DNA of 64,000 bases, taken from Tubulanus polymorphus (lineage: Eukaryota; Nemertea; Palaeonemertea; Tubulaniformes; Tubulanidae). Where the stretch lies: positions 2,016,072 to 2,080,071 of the forward strand of contig NC_134034.1 of NCBI RefSeq assembly GCF_964204645.1, written 5' to 3'. Below, in pieces: positions 1 through 11,800 of the stretch. Position numbers and translations under genes: made by a program. The notes under the pieces were generated by a model. That model was not told the DNA's origin. It was given only the letters and a program-made list of their open reading frames with translations, and ran no database searches. Every line of letters begins with the position of its first letter. The stretch's first letter is position 1.

Positions 1-545
1 ATTGTATTTCACAAACTCTTGCTCAGTATTCGACACCAACTCTGGGTAGAATTTTACCGGTCTCAACTTTACCGCAGTAAGAGACAGAGTCTACTGTATT
101 TCACAAACTCTTACTCAGTATTCGACACCAACTCGGGGTAGAATTTTACCAGTCTCAACTTTACCGCAGTATGAGACAGAGTCTACTGTATTTCACGAAC
201 TCTTACTCAGTATTCGACACCAACTCGGGGTAGAATTTTACTGGTCTCAACTTTACCGCAGTAAGAGACAGAGTCTACTGTATTTCACAAACTCTTACTC
301 AGTATTTGACACCAACTCGGGATAGAATTTTACCAGTCTCAACTTTACCGCAGTAAGAGACAGAGTTTACTATATTTCACAAACTCTTACACAGTATTTG
401 ACACCAACTCTGGGTAGAATTTTACCGGTCTCAACTTAACCGCAGTAAGAGACAGAGTCTACTGTATTTCATAAACTCTTACTCAGTATTTGACACCGAC
501 TCGGGGTACAATTTTACCAATTTCAACTTTACCACAGTTAAGAGA
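1..545. repeat. Tandem array, ~92-bp unit, about 6 copies
   Basis: A unit of about 92 bp containing CACAAACTCTTACTCAGTAT and later TAGAATTTTACC and CAGTAAGAGACAGAGTCTAC is repeated head to tail about six times with a few per cent divergence, and it is probably cut by the left edge. No reading frame is conserved between units. It most likely lies in the first intron of the kinesin gene whose coding exon 1 is at 4237-4395 on the minus strand. Confidence 0.9.
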
Positions 546-901
546 CAACTGCTGGTGGTTGATGGATTTGTGGATATTCATTCAGTCAACATCCACATAT
601 AAATATATATATATATATCGGCAGACAACATATCGGCTATGAGCCGACGTCGCCATGGAAACCGTCTACCGCAGGAATACGGAGCGACGGGCCGTGAATT
701 GTAAAATGGTTTTTTGTTCGGTGAACGCTGAACAGTTTCTAGGGGAGGATAATCCATCGTCAAACAACAGCATCAGCAACTCATATCCTCTGACAGAGAC
801 AAACACCGGGCAAACCGGTTTGACGACCGATTCTCAAAAACGATGTCACAAAATCTAGAAGAAATAGATGAATAAATCCCCCAATGACATAACTATACCT
901 A

Positions 902-1295
902 CTAGTCATATGATCTATAGACACTTCCAGAAAAGATGTCTGCCTCCATAAATCTCCCTATGACATCATCAAATTGTCCACTAGTGATTTGAGCTATATA
1001 GACACTTCCAGAAAAGATGTCTGCCTCCATAAATCTCACTATGACATCATCAAATTGTCTACTAGTGATATGATCTATAGACACTTCGAGAAAAGATGTC
1101 TGCCTCCATAAATCCCCTATGACGTCATAAAATTGTCTACTAGTGTAAACACTTCTAGAAAAGATGTCTGCCTCCATAAATCCCCCTATGACATCATCAA
1201 ATTACCTACTAGTGATTTGATCTATAGACACTTCGAGAAAAGATGTCTGCCTCCATAAATCCCCCTATGACATCATCACTTACCTACTAGCGAAG
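902..1295 (+). repeat. Dispersed ~80-bp repeat, cluster of 5 units
   Basis: Five head-to-tail units each carry GAAAAGATGTCTGCCTCCAT, then ATAAATCCCCCTATGACATC, then CTACTAGTGATTTGATCTA. The same unit recurs in eleven other clusters of this window, in both orientations. It is open on the minus strand here and gives a repetitive peptide with no coding character. Confidence 0.85.
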
Positions 1296-1866
1296 GTGCA
1301 GGGTGCATTCGATTAGCAAAAATTGTTAGGAGTTGAAAGAATATTGATTTAGGGGATTCTAATGATTAGTTCAGGAGGTGCAGTTTATATATTATCATCA
1401 AACAATACCCATTCACCATGTCTATCTACACCTACCACCATCAAAATTCATCATCAAGACAAAATCGAGGTCCCCTAGCCCCCCACACCTGCAGGGTCAA
1501 TTAAACTCGACAATTTCATGCACCAAATATTCAACTAAAGCTGAAAGCAGATTCCTCGAAAGCGTCATCGGGATATGTATCAGGTGATTGAGACCCCGGG
1601 ATAGAGCCTGTCCCCTTAATCAACTACAGCGCTTACAAGCAAGCATAGTTCAAAATTCACAAACAGTTTTCGATATAAAATTTCACTAATCTTAAAAAGA
1701 GACACTTCAAAATTCTGAACCATTTTTGAATGATTTTTTTGTATTTTTTTTTGGGGGGGGAGGGTTATTCTTTTGTTAGAACAAACGCATCACAAATCAA
1801 TAAACGAAGCGAGAACAAAACTTAAATAAACAACGAATCAAAATCAACGACGAAATAAAGTGCAAT

Positions 1867-1921
1867 TTAACCCTTTCAGCGCGTGTGGCCTCTCTAAACC
1901 ACTCAGCACTGAAAGGGTTAA
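1867..1921. mobile_element. TTAA MITE, internally deleted 55-bp copy
   Basis: TTAA, then CCCTTTCAGCGCG, a centre of about 25 bp, then CAGCACTGAAAGGG and TTAA. It has the same ends as the ~300-bp family at 7530-7826 and elsewhere, but almost no interior. Both ends and both TTAA copies are intact, so it looks like a deletion derivative. Confidence 0.75.
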
Positions 1922-2754
1922 TAAAAACAAAAACAAGTTAGTGAAAAGCGCGTTTTTAGATTTTCTTTTTTCTTTTCAATTCAAAAGAAACGGCGTTGAA
2001 AATTAGAGAAAAAAAAGGCAATTCATCAAATATTTTTTTCTCGAGATTTTAATTCTTAATCCTTAAATTCGCTACTGTCTAATATTTGAGCCCAGTTTCA
2101 CGAGAATGATTGAACCCCCCCCCCCACTTCTCGACAAGCAGTGGTGACAACTTTTAAAGCTTGAACATTTATCATATTTGTGATGTGTTGGTACTTGAAG
2201 TTTCTAAATTCACGAAATTATTCTCTGAGGTTAAAATAAAAAAGAAGTGCTTTTTATATAAATTTCGTTTTCCATTTTTTTTTCCGATAACGAACGATAC
2301 CTTTTAGAACCATTCGCGGTATCAGCGTTTGGGGGGTTGGGGATTTGACGACCACACAGACATGGAAAGTTAAAACCAACAGAATTTCTAGAGTGAATTT
2401 TAGGGGTCAGAGGCACTCCGCCAGAATATGGCTATTTTCATTACTAGAAAAAGTTGCCCCAGCGATCCGGGCCCTACGTCCTCTCCGCCATTTTGAAGCA
2501 GGTCATCATAGGGTAAGGATAGGGGACGACACGCTACGCCGTGCTACGAATGTTTCCAAAAGCTCGTGAATTTCGTCATCGCAATTATAAGGTATATATA
2601 TATTTATATATATTATAATAAGATTACCGTTTCGCGTTCACTGCCCCAGTACGAAGTCTAAAAATAAAACACATTTAAACATAACAGAACGCAGGCAGGC
2701 ATTTTCGAAAATAACAGTTTTTGCGAAAATAACAGACTTCGCGAACAAAAGTTT

Positions 2755-2935
2755 CGCGCGATAAAAGAATATTTTCCATTTTTGTAAAAAAAAATATTTT
2801 TCGAAATTGTTTTTTTTTTGTAAAAAGTATTTTTTCCAAATTTTTTCTTTGTAAAAATATATTTTTCGAAATTATTTTTTTTCGTAAAGAAACTTTTTCG
2901 AAATTTTTTTTTTTTCGCAAAAAAGCGTCAACAAT
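2755..2935. repeat. T-rich imperfect tandem repeat
   Basis: Four to five imperfect units built from TTTTCGAAATT, a T run and TTGTAAAAA. The open frame on the minus strand is lysine/phenylalanine-rich low complexity and is not credible as protein. Confidence 0.6.
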
Positions 2936-3509
2936 TTTTATCACCTTTCAATAAAATGAAAAAAAGTCTTGTTCGATTCAAAGAAATTTTTCTCAAATTT
3001 TAAAATTTTCCAAAAAAAAAATATCAATTTTATAGGCCTTAACGTAAAACCGATTTTAAATTTTCAAAAATATCTATTCATTTTCAACCACCATTTGACG
3101 ATTCAAAAAATATGTGTTAAGAATTTCTCCGGCTTAACAGTAGCGGTCAGCACACACTGAAAGCATTGTTTCATATTTGTTAACAGCAAAACAGAAGAAA
3201 ACAAATCATCTCAAAAACATAGCAGCAACGAGAGGAAAAATAGGACATATGACCCCTAAATTTGATATAACGAATAGGCCTATTTACGTGCGCCCGGGTC
3301 CCGCCCAAAATACTCGAGGCTCGATTTATACAATTACTCCTCCATCGCCAGTACCCGGCATCTTAAAGTTTCGTATTATCTCCGTTTGTCGGCGAGAACA
3401 GTTTCTGATCGAAAAAAAATACGGGTAAGAATTGAATATCTTACGATGAAAATTCGAGATTTCTTGTAATGAGTATCGTATCGCGATAGTTTCGTTTCGA
3501 GACAAAATA

Positions 3510-4052
3510 TCTGGGACCGTCGGGATACCGGGGATGAGTGACAATATCGAGCCCCAGGTTTCAGCTTATATCCTAATCAATTTGATGCATTAATGAATTT
3601 GTCTATTCAGAGATCATTAGCTCGGAAACTACAGGGTGGCCACTTTGACTTGAATTGGTTTCCCCCCCGACTGTTCTCGGACAAGCACGTCGTTTTCCCT
3701 GACTGATCTGATAAGAATTCAATAAATCAACACGGTTAAATATGTAGGGCAGACATAGATGGAAACTGTTTGATTTTAGGCTATACGCAATTGAGCCATC
3801 TCGACAAATTTCCTCCACGTTTTCCTGATGTTTAGCCCATTTCGGAAATTTTGAAAATTCTCTCCGCCTTCTAGGAGGTAAGTGGTCACCCAGTATTTTA
3901 AAAAATCCCAGCTAAAATTCTAGCACCCTCGGAATACCGGGATACTGACGAAATCAAGCCCAGGCGTCCCAAATTTTAGCCTAGTTCCTAAAGCTTAATT
4001 TAGTGTATCGACGAACTCGTCTGTTCGGAGATCATCAGCTCGGGAACTATTC
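3510..4052. repeat. Diverged direct duplication (3510-3640 / 3922-4052)
   Basis: Two segments of about 130 bp share, in order, GGATACCGGG, a stretch around CAAGCCCAGG, a T-rich part, then GAGATCATTAGCTCGG (right copy GAGATCATCAGCTCGG) followed by GAACTA or AAACTA. They are about 410 bp apart in the same orientation. The spacer and second copy include TTTCCTTGA- and TTTCCCTGA-like pieces also seen in the GGTGGCGCCAC-associated dispersed repeat. Confidence 0.55.
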
Positions 4053-4236
4053 TAGATCACTATCTTCTACTAATTAGGCTTTCCTTGATTAGTTAATCGC
4101 GCAAAAACGACTTCTATATAATTAATCTACACAAGAGCAAATCTAAATACAGTTAATGAAATCCATGCCTTTCATGAAAAAATTATTCGTTTTTAAAATT
4201 CAGGTTTTTAATCGCCGCGCAATAAAACAGACTTAC

Positions 4237-4395
4237 CCCGATACTGATCGACTCGTCGGTCGGGAATTTCAGGATGAATTTGCTGCCCGCTTTTTCCTCC
4301 GATGAATTCAGCGGTCGCACTCGACAGACGACCTTGATGTTGTCGTCCAGCGGAGCCGGCTGCGGCAGCCCAGGCGGGACTGCTGCGTCTGTCAT
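4237..4395 (-). CDS. KIF5: Kinesin-1 heavy chain, first coding exon (partial gene)
   Basis: This is the N-terminal exon of a conventional kinesin heavy chain, the plus-end-directed microtubule motor that carries cargo through the cytoplasm. The 53 codons begin with a short Ala/Pro-rich leader and then give the motor-domain start DNIKVVCRVRPLN, the first beta strand with the RVRP motif that contacts nucleotide, followed by KFILKFP and ESISIG. The exon closes at codon 53 with a GTAAGT donor read on the minus strand (4236-4231), so the motor continues leftwards out of the window. Squid and other invertebrate kinesin-1 chains have very similar residues here. The start codon is the first ATG after a CA repeat in the 5' leader. 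A GTGAGT donor at 5314-5309 (minus) may end an untranslated first exon. Paralogues in other kinesin families are less likely because of the KFILKFP stretch. Confidence 0.85.
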
Positions 4396-5808
4396 GATCG
4401 TGTGTGTGTGTGTGTGTTTTGAAATTATCCTCTCCGCGAAAGAAGATTTATTTATTTATCGCGCGTCGTTTGTCGTCAATCCGGTTCGCGTAAAATCCTA
4501 ATTCGAGACACGAAAAGAGAGTTCTTAAAAAAATGCTAATTTCAAGGCATGAACACAAACAAACATAATCAGGTAGGGCATGATGGCTGCTGGCTGATGG
4601 CCTGCTGGCTGCTTACAGCGTGCAGTCAACACTTCAAAGGCCGTGGCCAGTCGTGAGGTTCAAGACAAAGTCCGAAAAGGTTAGTTTTGAGAAACCACGT
4701 GGAAACATAAACAAACAGACAGGCTTTGGTGGTATTCAACTGTGAACGGATCATATTGTGTTGTAATTAGGGTTGTATATTTTACCAAATTCACCTGCGG
4801 TACCAAAATTTACAAATATTTCGTTTGCAGCAAAATAATTATACCCTTTCTCGGTTTTTTCTTCAGACAGAATCAGAAAGAGTAATTTAATTATGCATGC
4901 AATTTGATTTTTAGCTGCAATTTCTGGAGGCCTACTTTACTTACCTTTTTCCAGCGTTGCAATCAGTCAAATGGCTGGGTGAGGGACTAAGGTAACGACG
5001 GTCCGATTCCACGAAGAAGAAGTTACAAATCGAAAACAAATTTGTGCTTCAAATTATCGTCAATTTGAGATGTGAAGAAGTACAGACACGAGCGAAATCG
5101 GAACAGACTAAAAACCAACGATGTGTCAAACTCTGAACCAGGAAGTAAAATAATTTTAGAGTCGCTTCGATTTCGACGGGATAGCGCTAAGGCACTAGCG
5201 ATTTAGGCTCGCGAATGCCAAAATCGGGTTCCTGGCTAGAGATCGGCGGAATTTCGGACGTTTTCGGCGACCGAAATGCGTAATTTGATCGAAAAATGGA
5301 GAAAAATTACTCACCGAAAATTTATTCAGCGGCCATATTTATCCGCAGTGCACTGTGGGATTAACGGCGCGTTGGATAATGGGACTACGTCATAGTTTTT
5401 TTAAATAAAATACTATTTATTTTCATCTTCATTTGAAATTTATTGTTATATCATTTTCTAACCATTTCATTGTTCAAAATCTGAAATATAATGTTCTAAA
5501 GTTAGGTACGGATCAATAAAGATAACGATTGAATCGGCAGTCGCGGGTTGTTTCCGGGATTCGATTTCAACGTGAAAATTGAAAATTTAGATTCATTCAG
5601 CAAAAGTACAACATATGAATTCAACATATGAATTTAAAAAGAAAATAAAACGTCGATGACCGCGATTAAATCGGGATTCGAAACCAAGCAGATGAATATC
5701 CTGACTAGACTGGTTGCCGGTGTGAAGATAGAGACCGGTAACCAGTCTGGGAGCGCACATGTGACATACATGCGGACATGTCACGAGTTCCAGTCACATG
5801 ATTCTAAA
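4396..5808. promoter_or_regulatory. Divergent promoter region, kinesin / beta-galactosidase
   Basis: About 1.4 kb separates the two start codons, which point away from each other. Next to the kinesin ATG is a short GT/CA repeat (about 4400-4419) in its 5' leader. At 5309-5315 on the minus strand TTTTCG is followed by GTGAGT, a good donor for a kinesin 5' UTR exon starting near 5320-5400. No TATA box is convincing for either gene. No further coding sequence is visible. Confidence 0.5.
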
Positions 5809-8800
5809 ATGGCGGATGCACGGAATGAAAATATTTTGACATCTAGTTTGAAAGTTTTGTTGATTTTGGTCGTGACAGCTTATCAAGTAAGTTGTAAACT
5901 GTTCTAAATGTTGCGTTTCATTAATTGAAGCCTTAAAGATTAGAATTAGGGTTTGCTTTTAAACATGTTTTAAGAGAAGTTTAATATTGGTCTAGTCAGT
6001 AACCTGTCTGTGGTAGTTTCACGATCGGATATTTTCACAAGCCCATCCGATAATAAAAAGCTTACCACCAACGATTAGGTAACTAACTCTGATTGGTCTA
6101 ACTGCAGTTTGGGTCACCTATCCACTGGGTGGCGCTAGTGTTAGGGGATGAATTAGATGCTAATTTTGTGTTTAGTTTTTTTCAGTTTAGAATAGGATCC
6201 CTCCTATTACCTGTACATAGATTTTCTAATCTCCATCTACCTAGAAACGAAAGAATGTGCCCAATCTGCAATGTTTTTGGGGATGAATTACATTTTCTCT
6301 TTGATTGTAAGATTCTTACCAAACTTCGCAATTCCATTCCGAATTTAGAAACATTTAGAAACTTTGATACATTAAAAACTCCAAATTTTCAATAAGCACA
6401 ATTTATAAAGGATGGTTTAGATGTATATAGATCCCTCCTGTAGTCTGTCAATTGTAAATAGTACACTGTATTTGTATATATTGTAAATACCCTTGTTATG
6501 TTTTTAAAATATTTTTTATTTTTCGATATGTAAATACTTGTAAACAAAATCATATTTTTTCCTCCATCTTATCTTATCTTATCTTTATAGTGTTATGGTA
6601 AGGTTAGGTACCTAACCACTAGGGACACCTAAACTGCAGTCGTTCCCAATGATTTATCATTTCGTCTTAATTTCCAGGTATCGGCCGCATCCAATGAACG
6701 ATCATTCACAATCGACTACGAGAAAGAGACGTTCGTTAAAGATGGCGTTCCTTTCCGTTATGTATCTGGAAGCCTCCACTACGCTCGCGTTCCGAGTTAT
6801 TACTGGCGGGATCGGTTAACCAAAATGTTCGCTGCCGGACTCGACGCGGTTCAAACGTAAGTCTGACCAGGCGATTATTTAGGTAGAGGGTCATCTGACG
6901 GGAGGAATCTGATATAGTGTTAACCCTTTCAGTTCTGATTGGATACCGAAATGTAGATGATTTGAAATTTCAGTGCGTATACACCGCAGTGCGGTGTACG
7001 AATCGGTGATGGATTTTGCTAGTACACCGCGCTGCGGTGTATTGGTATAATTAGTAATTAGTTTTAATCCCTATTGAAAGATGGCAGCAGCTGTCAAACC
7101 TAGTGAAATATTAGTAACTAACGATACACCGCGCCGCGGTGTAGACGCACTACAGTGCTATTCCCCTTATTCAACACACTAGGGTGGAATTTTTCAAAAT
7201 TTTCAAATTATCTCCAGCACTATAGGGTATCAATTAGTCAGCACTGAAAGGGTTAATGGGCATGCTTGCATCTTTTTAAATTCATTATTATTATTTTTAT
7301 GATTATGATTATTTTGTAGGTATGTACCGTGGAACTTCCATGAAACATTCCCGGGCGAGTATAACTTCCAAGGCGATCATGATTTGATCCAGTTCGTGCG
7401 AACGGCTCAGGACGTCGGTTTGCTGGTGATATTGCGCGCCGGTCCCTACATCTGTGGAGAATGGGAATTCGTGAGTATTCAGGAAGAGCTAATTTCAGGA
7501 TTTGTAGGATGAGTTCCAGGGGCAGACTTTTAACCCTTTCAGTGCGTCTACACCGCAGTGCGGTGAACGAATCAGTGATGGATTTTGCTAGTACACTGTT
7601 GTTGCTGTGTATTGATTTAATTAGTAATTACTAATTATCTCTCTTGAAAGATGGCAGCACCTGTCAAACATAGTGAAATAGTAGTTACTAACGATACACC
7701 GCGCCGCGGTGTAGACGCACTTTCGTGGTATTCCTGTTATTCAACACACTAAGGTGGAATTTTTCAGAATTTTCAAATTATCTTCAGCACTATAGGGTAT
7801 TAATTAGCCAGCACTGAAAGGGTTAATGGAATAAAGAAATATGAAATATGAATAGCAAGGACGTACAGTTAAAAAGCCTGCATGCAAAGCCAAAGCAGAA
7901 GTCTGGATAAGTTAGAAATTCCAGTGCATTGTCATACAATATCCAGGCACATGAGGGACATTATAGAGAATAAGCTGAATTTTGCGCTGTGTACTGCTGT
8001 TAATTGTGGGTTGATAAAGTGCCATCATATTTTCAAGAGGTACAGTAGAATTGCGACAGGAGCACGTGCTTCTTAGGCTGCTGTCTGGATCTGCCCCCAA
8101 TTTATGAACATTTTTTGAAACGATGACCGAAAATGAAAAATGAAAGTGTTAATGGTTCAGTAAAACACTCTGATAACGTAGTGAATTCTATCATAGGTTT
8201 TTACTCCCCTCAAAGTGAACATTTCATTGTCAAAATGTATTCTGAATTGTGAAGATATATTCACATGATTTCTGATTCTTAATTTTATGTTTTTTTCTAT
8301 TTCAGGGCGGCTTTCCCGGCTGGTTGTTGAAACATAATTCATCGATGGTTTTGCGAACAATGGACCCGGGTAAATCGAAATTGAAACCGAGTCCGAATTC
8401 GTCATTTCCTGGATGATCTTAGAAATACGTTTTTCCGAATTCTGTTTTCTAGGATATCTCGCGCCGGTCGGTCGTTGGCTGAGCGTACTATTGCCGAAAA
8501 TCCGTCCACATTTGTATTCGAACGGAGGACCGATCATTATGGTTCAGGTATAGTTTATTCGACTAAAACTCGCAAAAAAATCACATGTTGGGCCTGATTT
8601 CAAGGACTAAGTTTTCCCTAGGGATAGATCGCAAATCGGGGCCAGGGTTTATGGACTAGGTGTTGTGCCCCCTTGAAATAAATGCTTAACCTGGGCCTGG
8701 TTTTAGAAACTGGGTAGTAAAGTTATCCCTAGTGAAAAATCCTCAAGCTGGGCCCAGTTTCACAAAAAAGTTTAACTCAAATTGTTGGTGTAATTGCCAT

Positions 8801-11800
8801 TGGACACTTTATATTTTCAATGAGGAAAAGAATTCAAACTTAACTGATTTAAGCTTAAACTTTTTCGTGAAACTGGGCCCAGGACCTGGTTTTATAGACT
8901 GCCTGGGTATCAAGGTTATAGACTAAGTTATCTCTTGGGATAGATCCTCAATCTGGACCAGGTTTTATAGTCAAAGTTATTCCTAGGGATCAAAGTTATT
9001 CCTAGAGACAAATCTATAACTTATCAACAATCAGATGACAAACCATGGAAATAACTGAAAGATTCTGAAATATTTCAAGGGAAAACACTTTTATTTTTGC
9101 TGTAGCCCGAGAATGAATACGGAAGCTGGTACGCTTGCGATCACCGTTACATGCAATATCTCTACGACACGTTCTCGCTTTATCTGAAAAACGAGGTCGT
9201 TCTCATGACGACCGACGGCTGTATCGACCTTGACCTTAAATGCGGCGGCGTCAAGGGCAAGATGTACGCGACGATCGACTTCGGTCCAAGTAAGAGTTTG
9301 TGACGTGATTTGCTGCACTTCTGCACCAGGAAACTGGAAACTGAGCTATCTTTTTGACAATTGACCTAACATTATAACCGAGCTTTACAAATGACAAACG
9401 GCCGTTTCAAGGGCTATCTTGGGCTCGTGTCCTATTGGGTCGCTGGGCTTTTGGGGTTATTCTAAATGGTGCAGGGTTGGTACCATTTTACATATCTTCT
9501 GATTGTTCCACTTTTGGTAATCTACATGGTCCACAAAGGGAGATTTGACTTGAGCGGAGTCTACTGCACCATCCGACTCAAATATCTCTCTCAAGTCAAA
9601 AGATCTGACATGAGTGGAGTCTGTACCATCCAACTCAGATATCACTCTCAAATCAAAAGATCAGACTTGAGCGGAGTCTACTGTACCATCCAACTCAGAT
9701 ATCACTCTCAAAGTCAAAAGATCAGACTTGAGTGGAGTCTACTGTAACCATCCAACTCAGATATCACTCTCAAGTCAAAACATGTGGCTTGAGCGGAGTC
9801 TACTGTACCATCCAACTCAGATATCACTCTCAAAGTCAAAAGATCAGACTTGAGTGGAGTCTACTGTAACCATCCAACTCAGATATCACTCTCAAATCAA
9901 AAGATCTGGCTTGAGCGGAGTCTACTGTACCATCCAACTCAGATATCACTCTCAAGTCAAAAGATCAGACTTGAGCGGAGTCTACTGTATCATCCAACTC
10001 AGATATCACTCTCAAGTCAAAAGATCAGACATGAGTGGAGTCTGTACCATCCAACTCAGATATCACTGTCAAGTCAAAAGATCAGACTTGAGCGGAGTCT
10101 ACTGTACCATCCAACTCAGATATCACTGTCAAGTCAAAAGATCAGACTTGAGCGGAGTCTACTGTACCATCCAACTCAGATATCACTCTCAAATCAAAAG
10201 ATCCGACTTGAGCGGAGTCTACTGTACCATCCAACTCAGATATCACTCTCAAATCAAAAGATCTGGCTTGAGCGGAGTCTACTGTATCATCCAACTCAGA
10301 TATCACTCTCAAGTCAAAAGATCCGACTTGAGCGGAGTCTACTGTACCATCCAACTCAGATATCACTCTCAAGTCAAAAGATCCGACTTGAGCGGAGTCT
10401 ACTGTACCATCCAACTCAGATATCACTCTCAAATCAAAAGATCTGGCTTGAGCGGAGTCTACCTTACCATATAACTCGGATATCACTCTCAAGTCAAAAG
10501 ATCAGACTTGAGCGGAGTCTACTGTACCATCCAACTCAGATATCACTCTCAAAGTCAAAACATCTGACTTGAGCGGAGTCTGCTGTACCATCCAACTCAA
10601 ATATCACTCTCAAAGTCAAAAGATCAGACTTGAGCGGAGTCTACTGTATCATCCAACTCAGATATCACTCTCAGATCAAAAGATCTGACATGAGTGGAGT
10701 CTGTACCATCCAACTCAGATATCACTCTCAAATCAAAAGATCTGGCTTGAGCGGAGTCTACTGTACCATCCAACTCAGATATCACTCTCAAATCAAAAGA
10801 TCCGACTTGAGCGGAGTCTACTGTACCATCCAACTCAGATATCACTCTCAAAGTCAAAACATCTGACTTGAGCGGAGTCTGCTGTACCATCCAACTCAAA
10901 TATCACTCTCAAAGTCAAAAGATCAGACTTGAGCGGAGTCTACTGTATCATCCAACTCAGATATCACTCTCAGATCAAAAGATCTGACATGAGTGGAGTC
11001 TGTACCATCCAACTCAGATATCACTCTCAAATCAAAAGATCTGGCTTGAGCGGAGTCTACTGTACCATCCAACTCAGATATCACTCTCAAAGTCAAAACA
11101 TCTGACTTGAGCGGAGTCTACTGTACCATCCAACTCAAATATCACTCTCAAAGTCAAAAGATCAGACTTGAGCGGAGTCTACTGTAACCATCCAACTAAG
11201 ATATCACTCTCAGATCAAAAGATCTGACATGAGTGGAGTCTGTACCATCCAACTCAGATATCACTCTCAAAGTCAAATATCTGACTTGAGCGGAGTCTAC
11301 TGTAGTTAATTCCATGGTTTTCATTATTTATAAAAACTACTAAATAAGGACCCAACGGGTTGATTTCTACCATTATCAGGATTCAAATCGAATTCGACCG
11401 AAAAATTGGTTCAAAAGCAGAAATATTATTTTAGCCGGAAAATGAATACGGAAGTTGGTTTGCGTGCGACCACGAGTACATGCGATATCTGCACGATTCG
11501 TTCAAACTGTATCTCCATGACGACGTATTGTTGTACACGACGGACGGTTGCAGCGCGCGTGATATGAAATGCGGAGGTCTCGCCGGGCAGATGTACGCGA
11601 CTGTCGATTTTGGCCCGGGTCGTAAGTAACGCCTCGCCCAGGGTGGCGCCACTGTCCTGGAAAGCCTGCAAAATGCATTTAATATTAAGATGAATTTGGA
11701 AAAATCAGGGAAACCTTAGAAAATAAGTCAAATTTTACCGAAAACCGTTACTTTACCATTACGCGATTCATAAAAAATTAATTAATTTCAACCCTAGAAA

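Larger units (their letters stand above)
1296..4182. other. Non-coding stretch, probable kinesin intron 1
   Basis: I see no gene here. It holds homopolymer runs (T and G near 1738-1765), a 55-bp TTAA-flanked mini-element at 1867-1921, an AT dinucleotide tract near 2593-2625, a low-complexity T-rich block (2755-2935) of imperfect repeats around TTTTCGAAATT, and a diverged direct duplication (3510-3640 and 3922-4052). It is inferred to be intron because the kinesin exon to its right ends in a GTAAGT donor. Confidence 0.6.

Noticed and set aside
902-1177. 91-codon minus-strand ORF
   Set aside because: Encodes only the translation of the ~80-bp dispersed repeat.
6129-6395. Independent protein-coding gene with a Cys-His motif
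   Set aside because: The CPxC...H...C segment is the usual end of a LINE polyprotein; it is truncated and followed by a retroposon-type tail inside an intron.
9850-10572. Open frames of 206-240 codons in two plus frames, and one in minus
   Set aside because: They lie wholly in the 60-bp minisatellite. A period divisible by three keeps all frames open; the peptides are pure 20-residue repeats.
9541-11305. CRISPR-like array
   Set aside because: The 60-bp units are contiguous with no unique spacers, and the genome is clearly eukaryotic.
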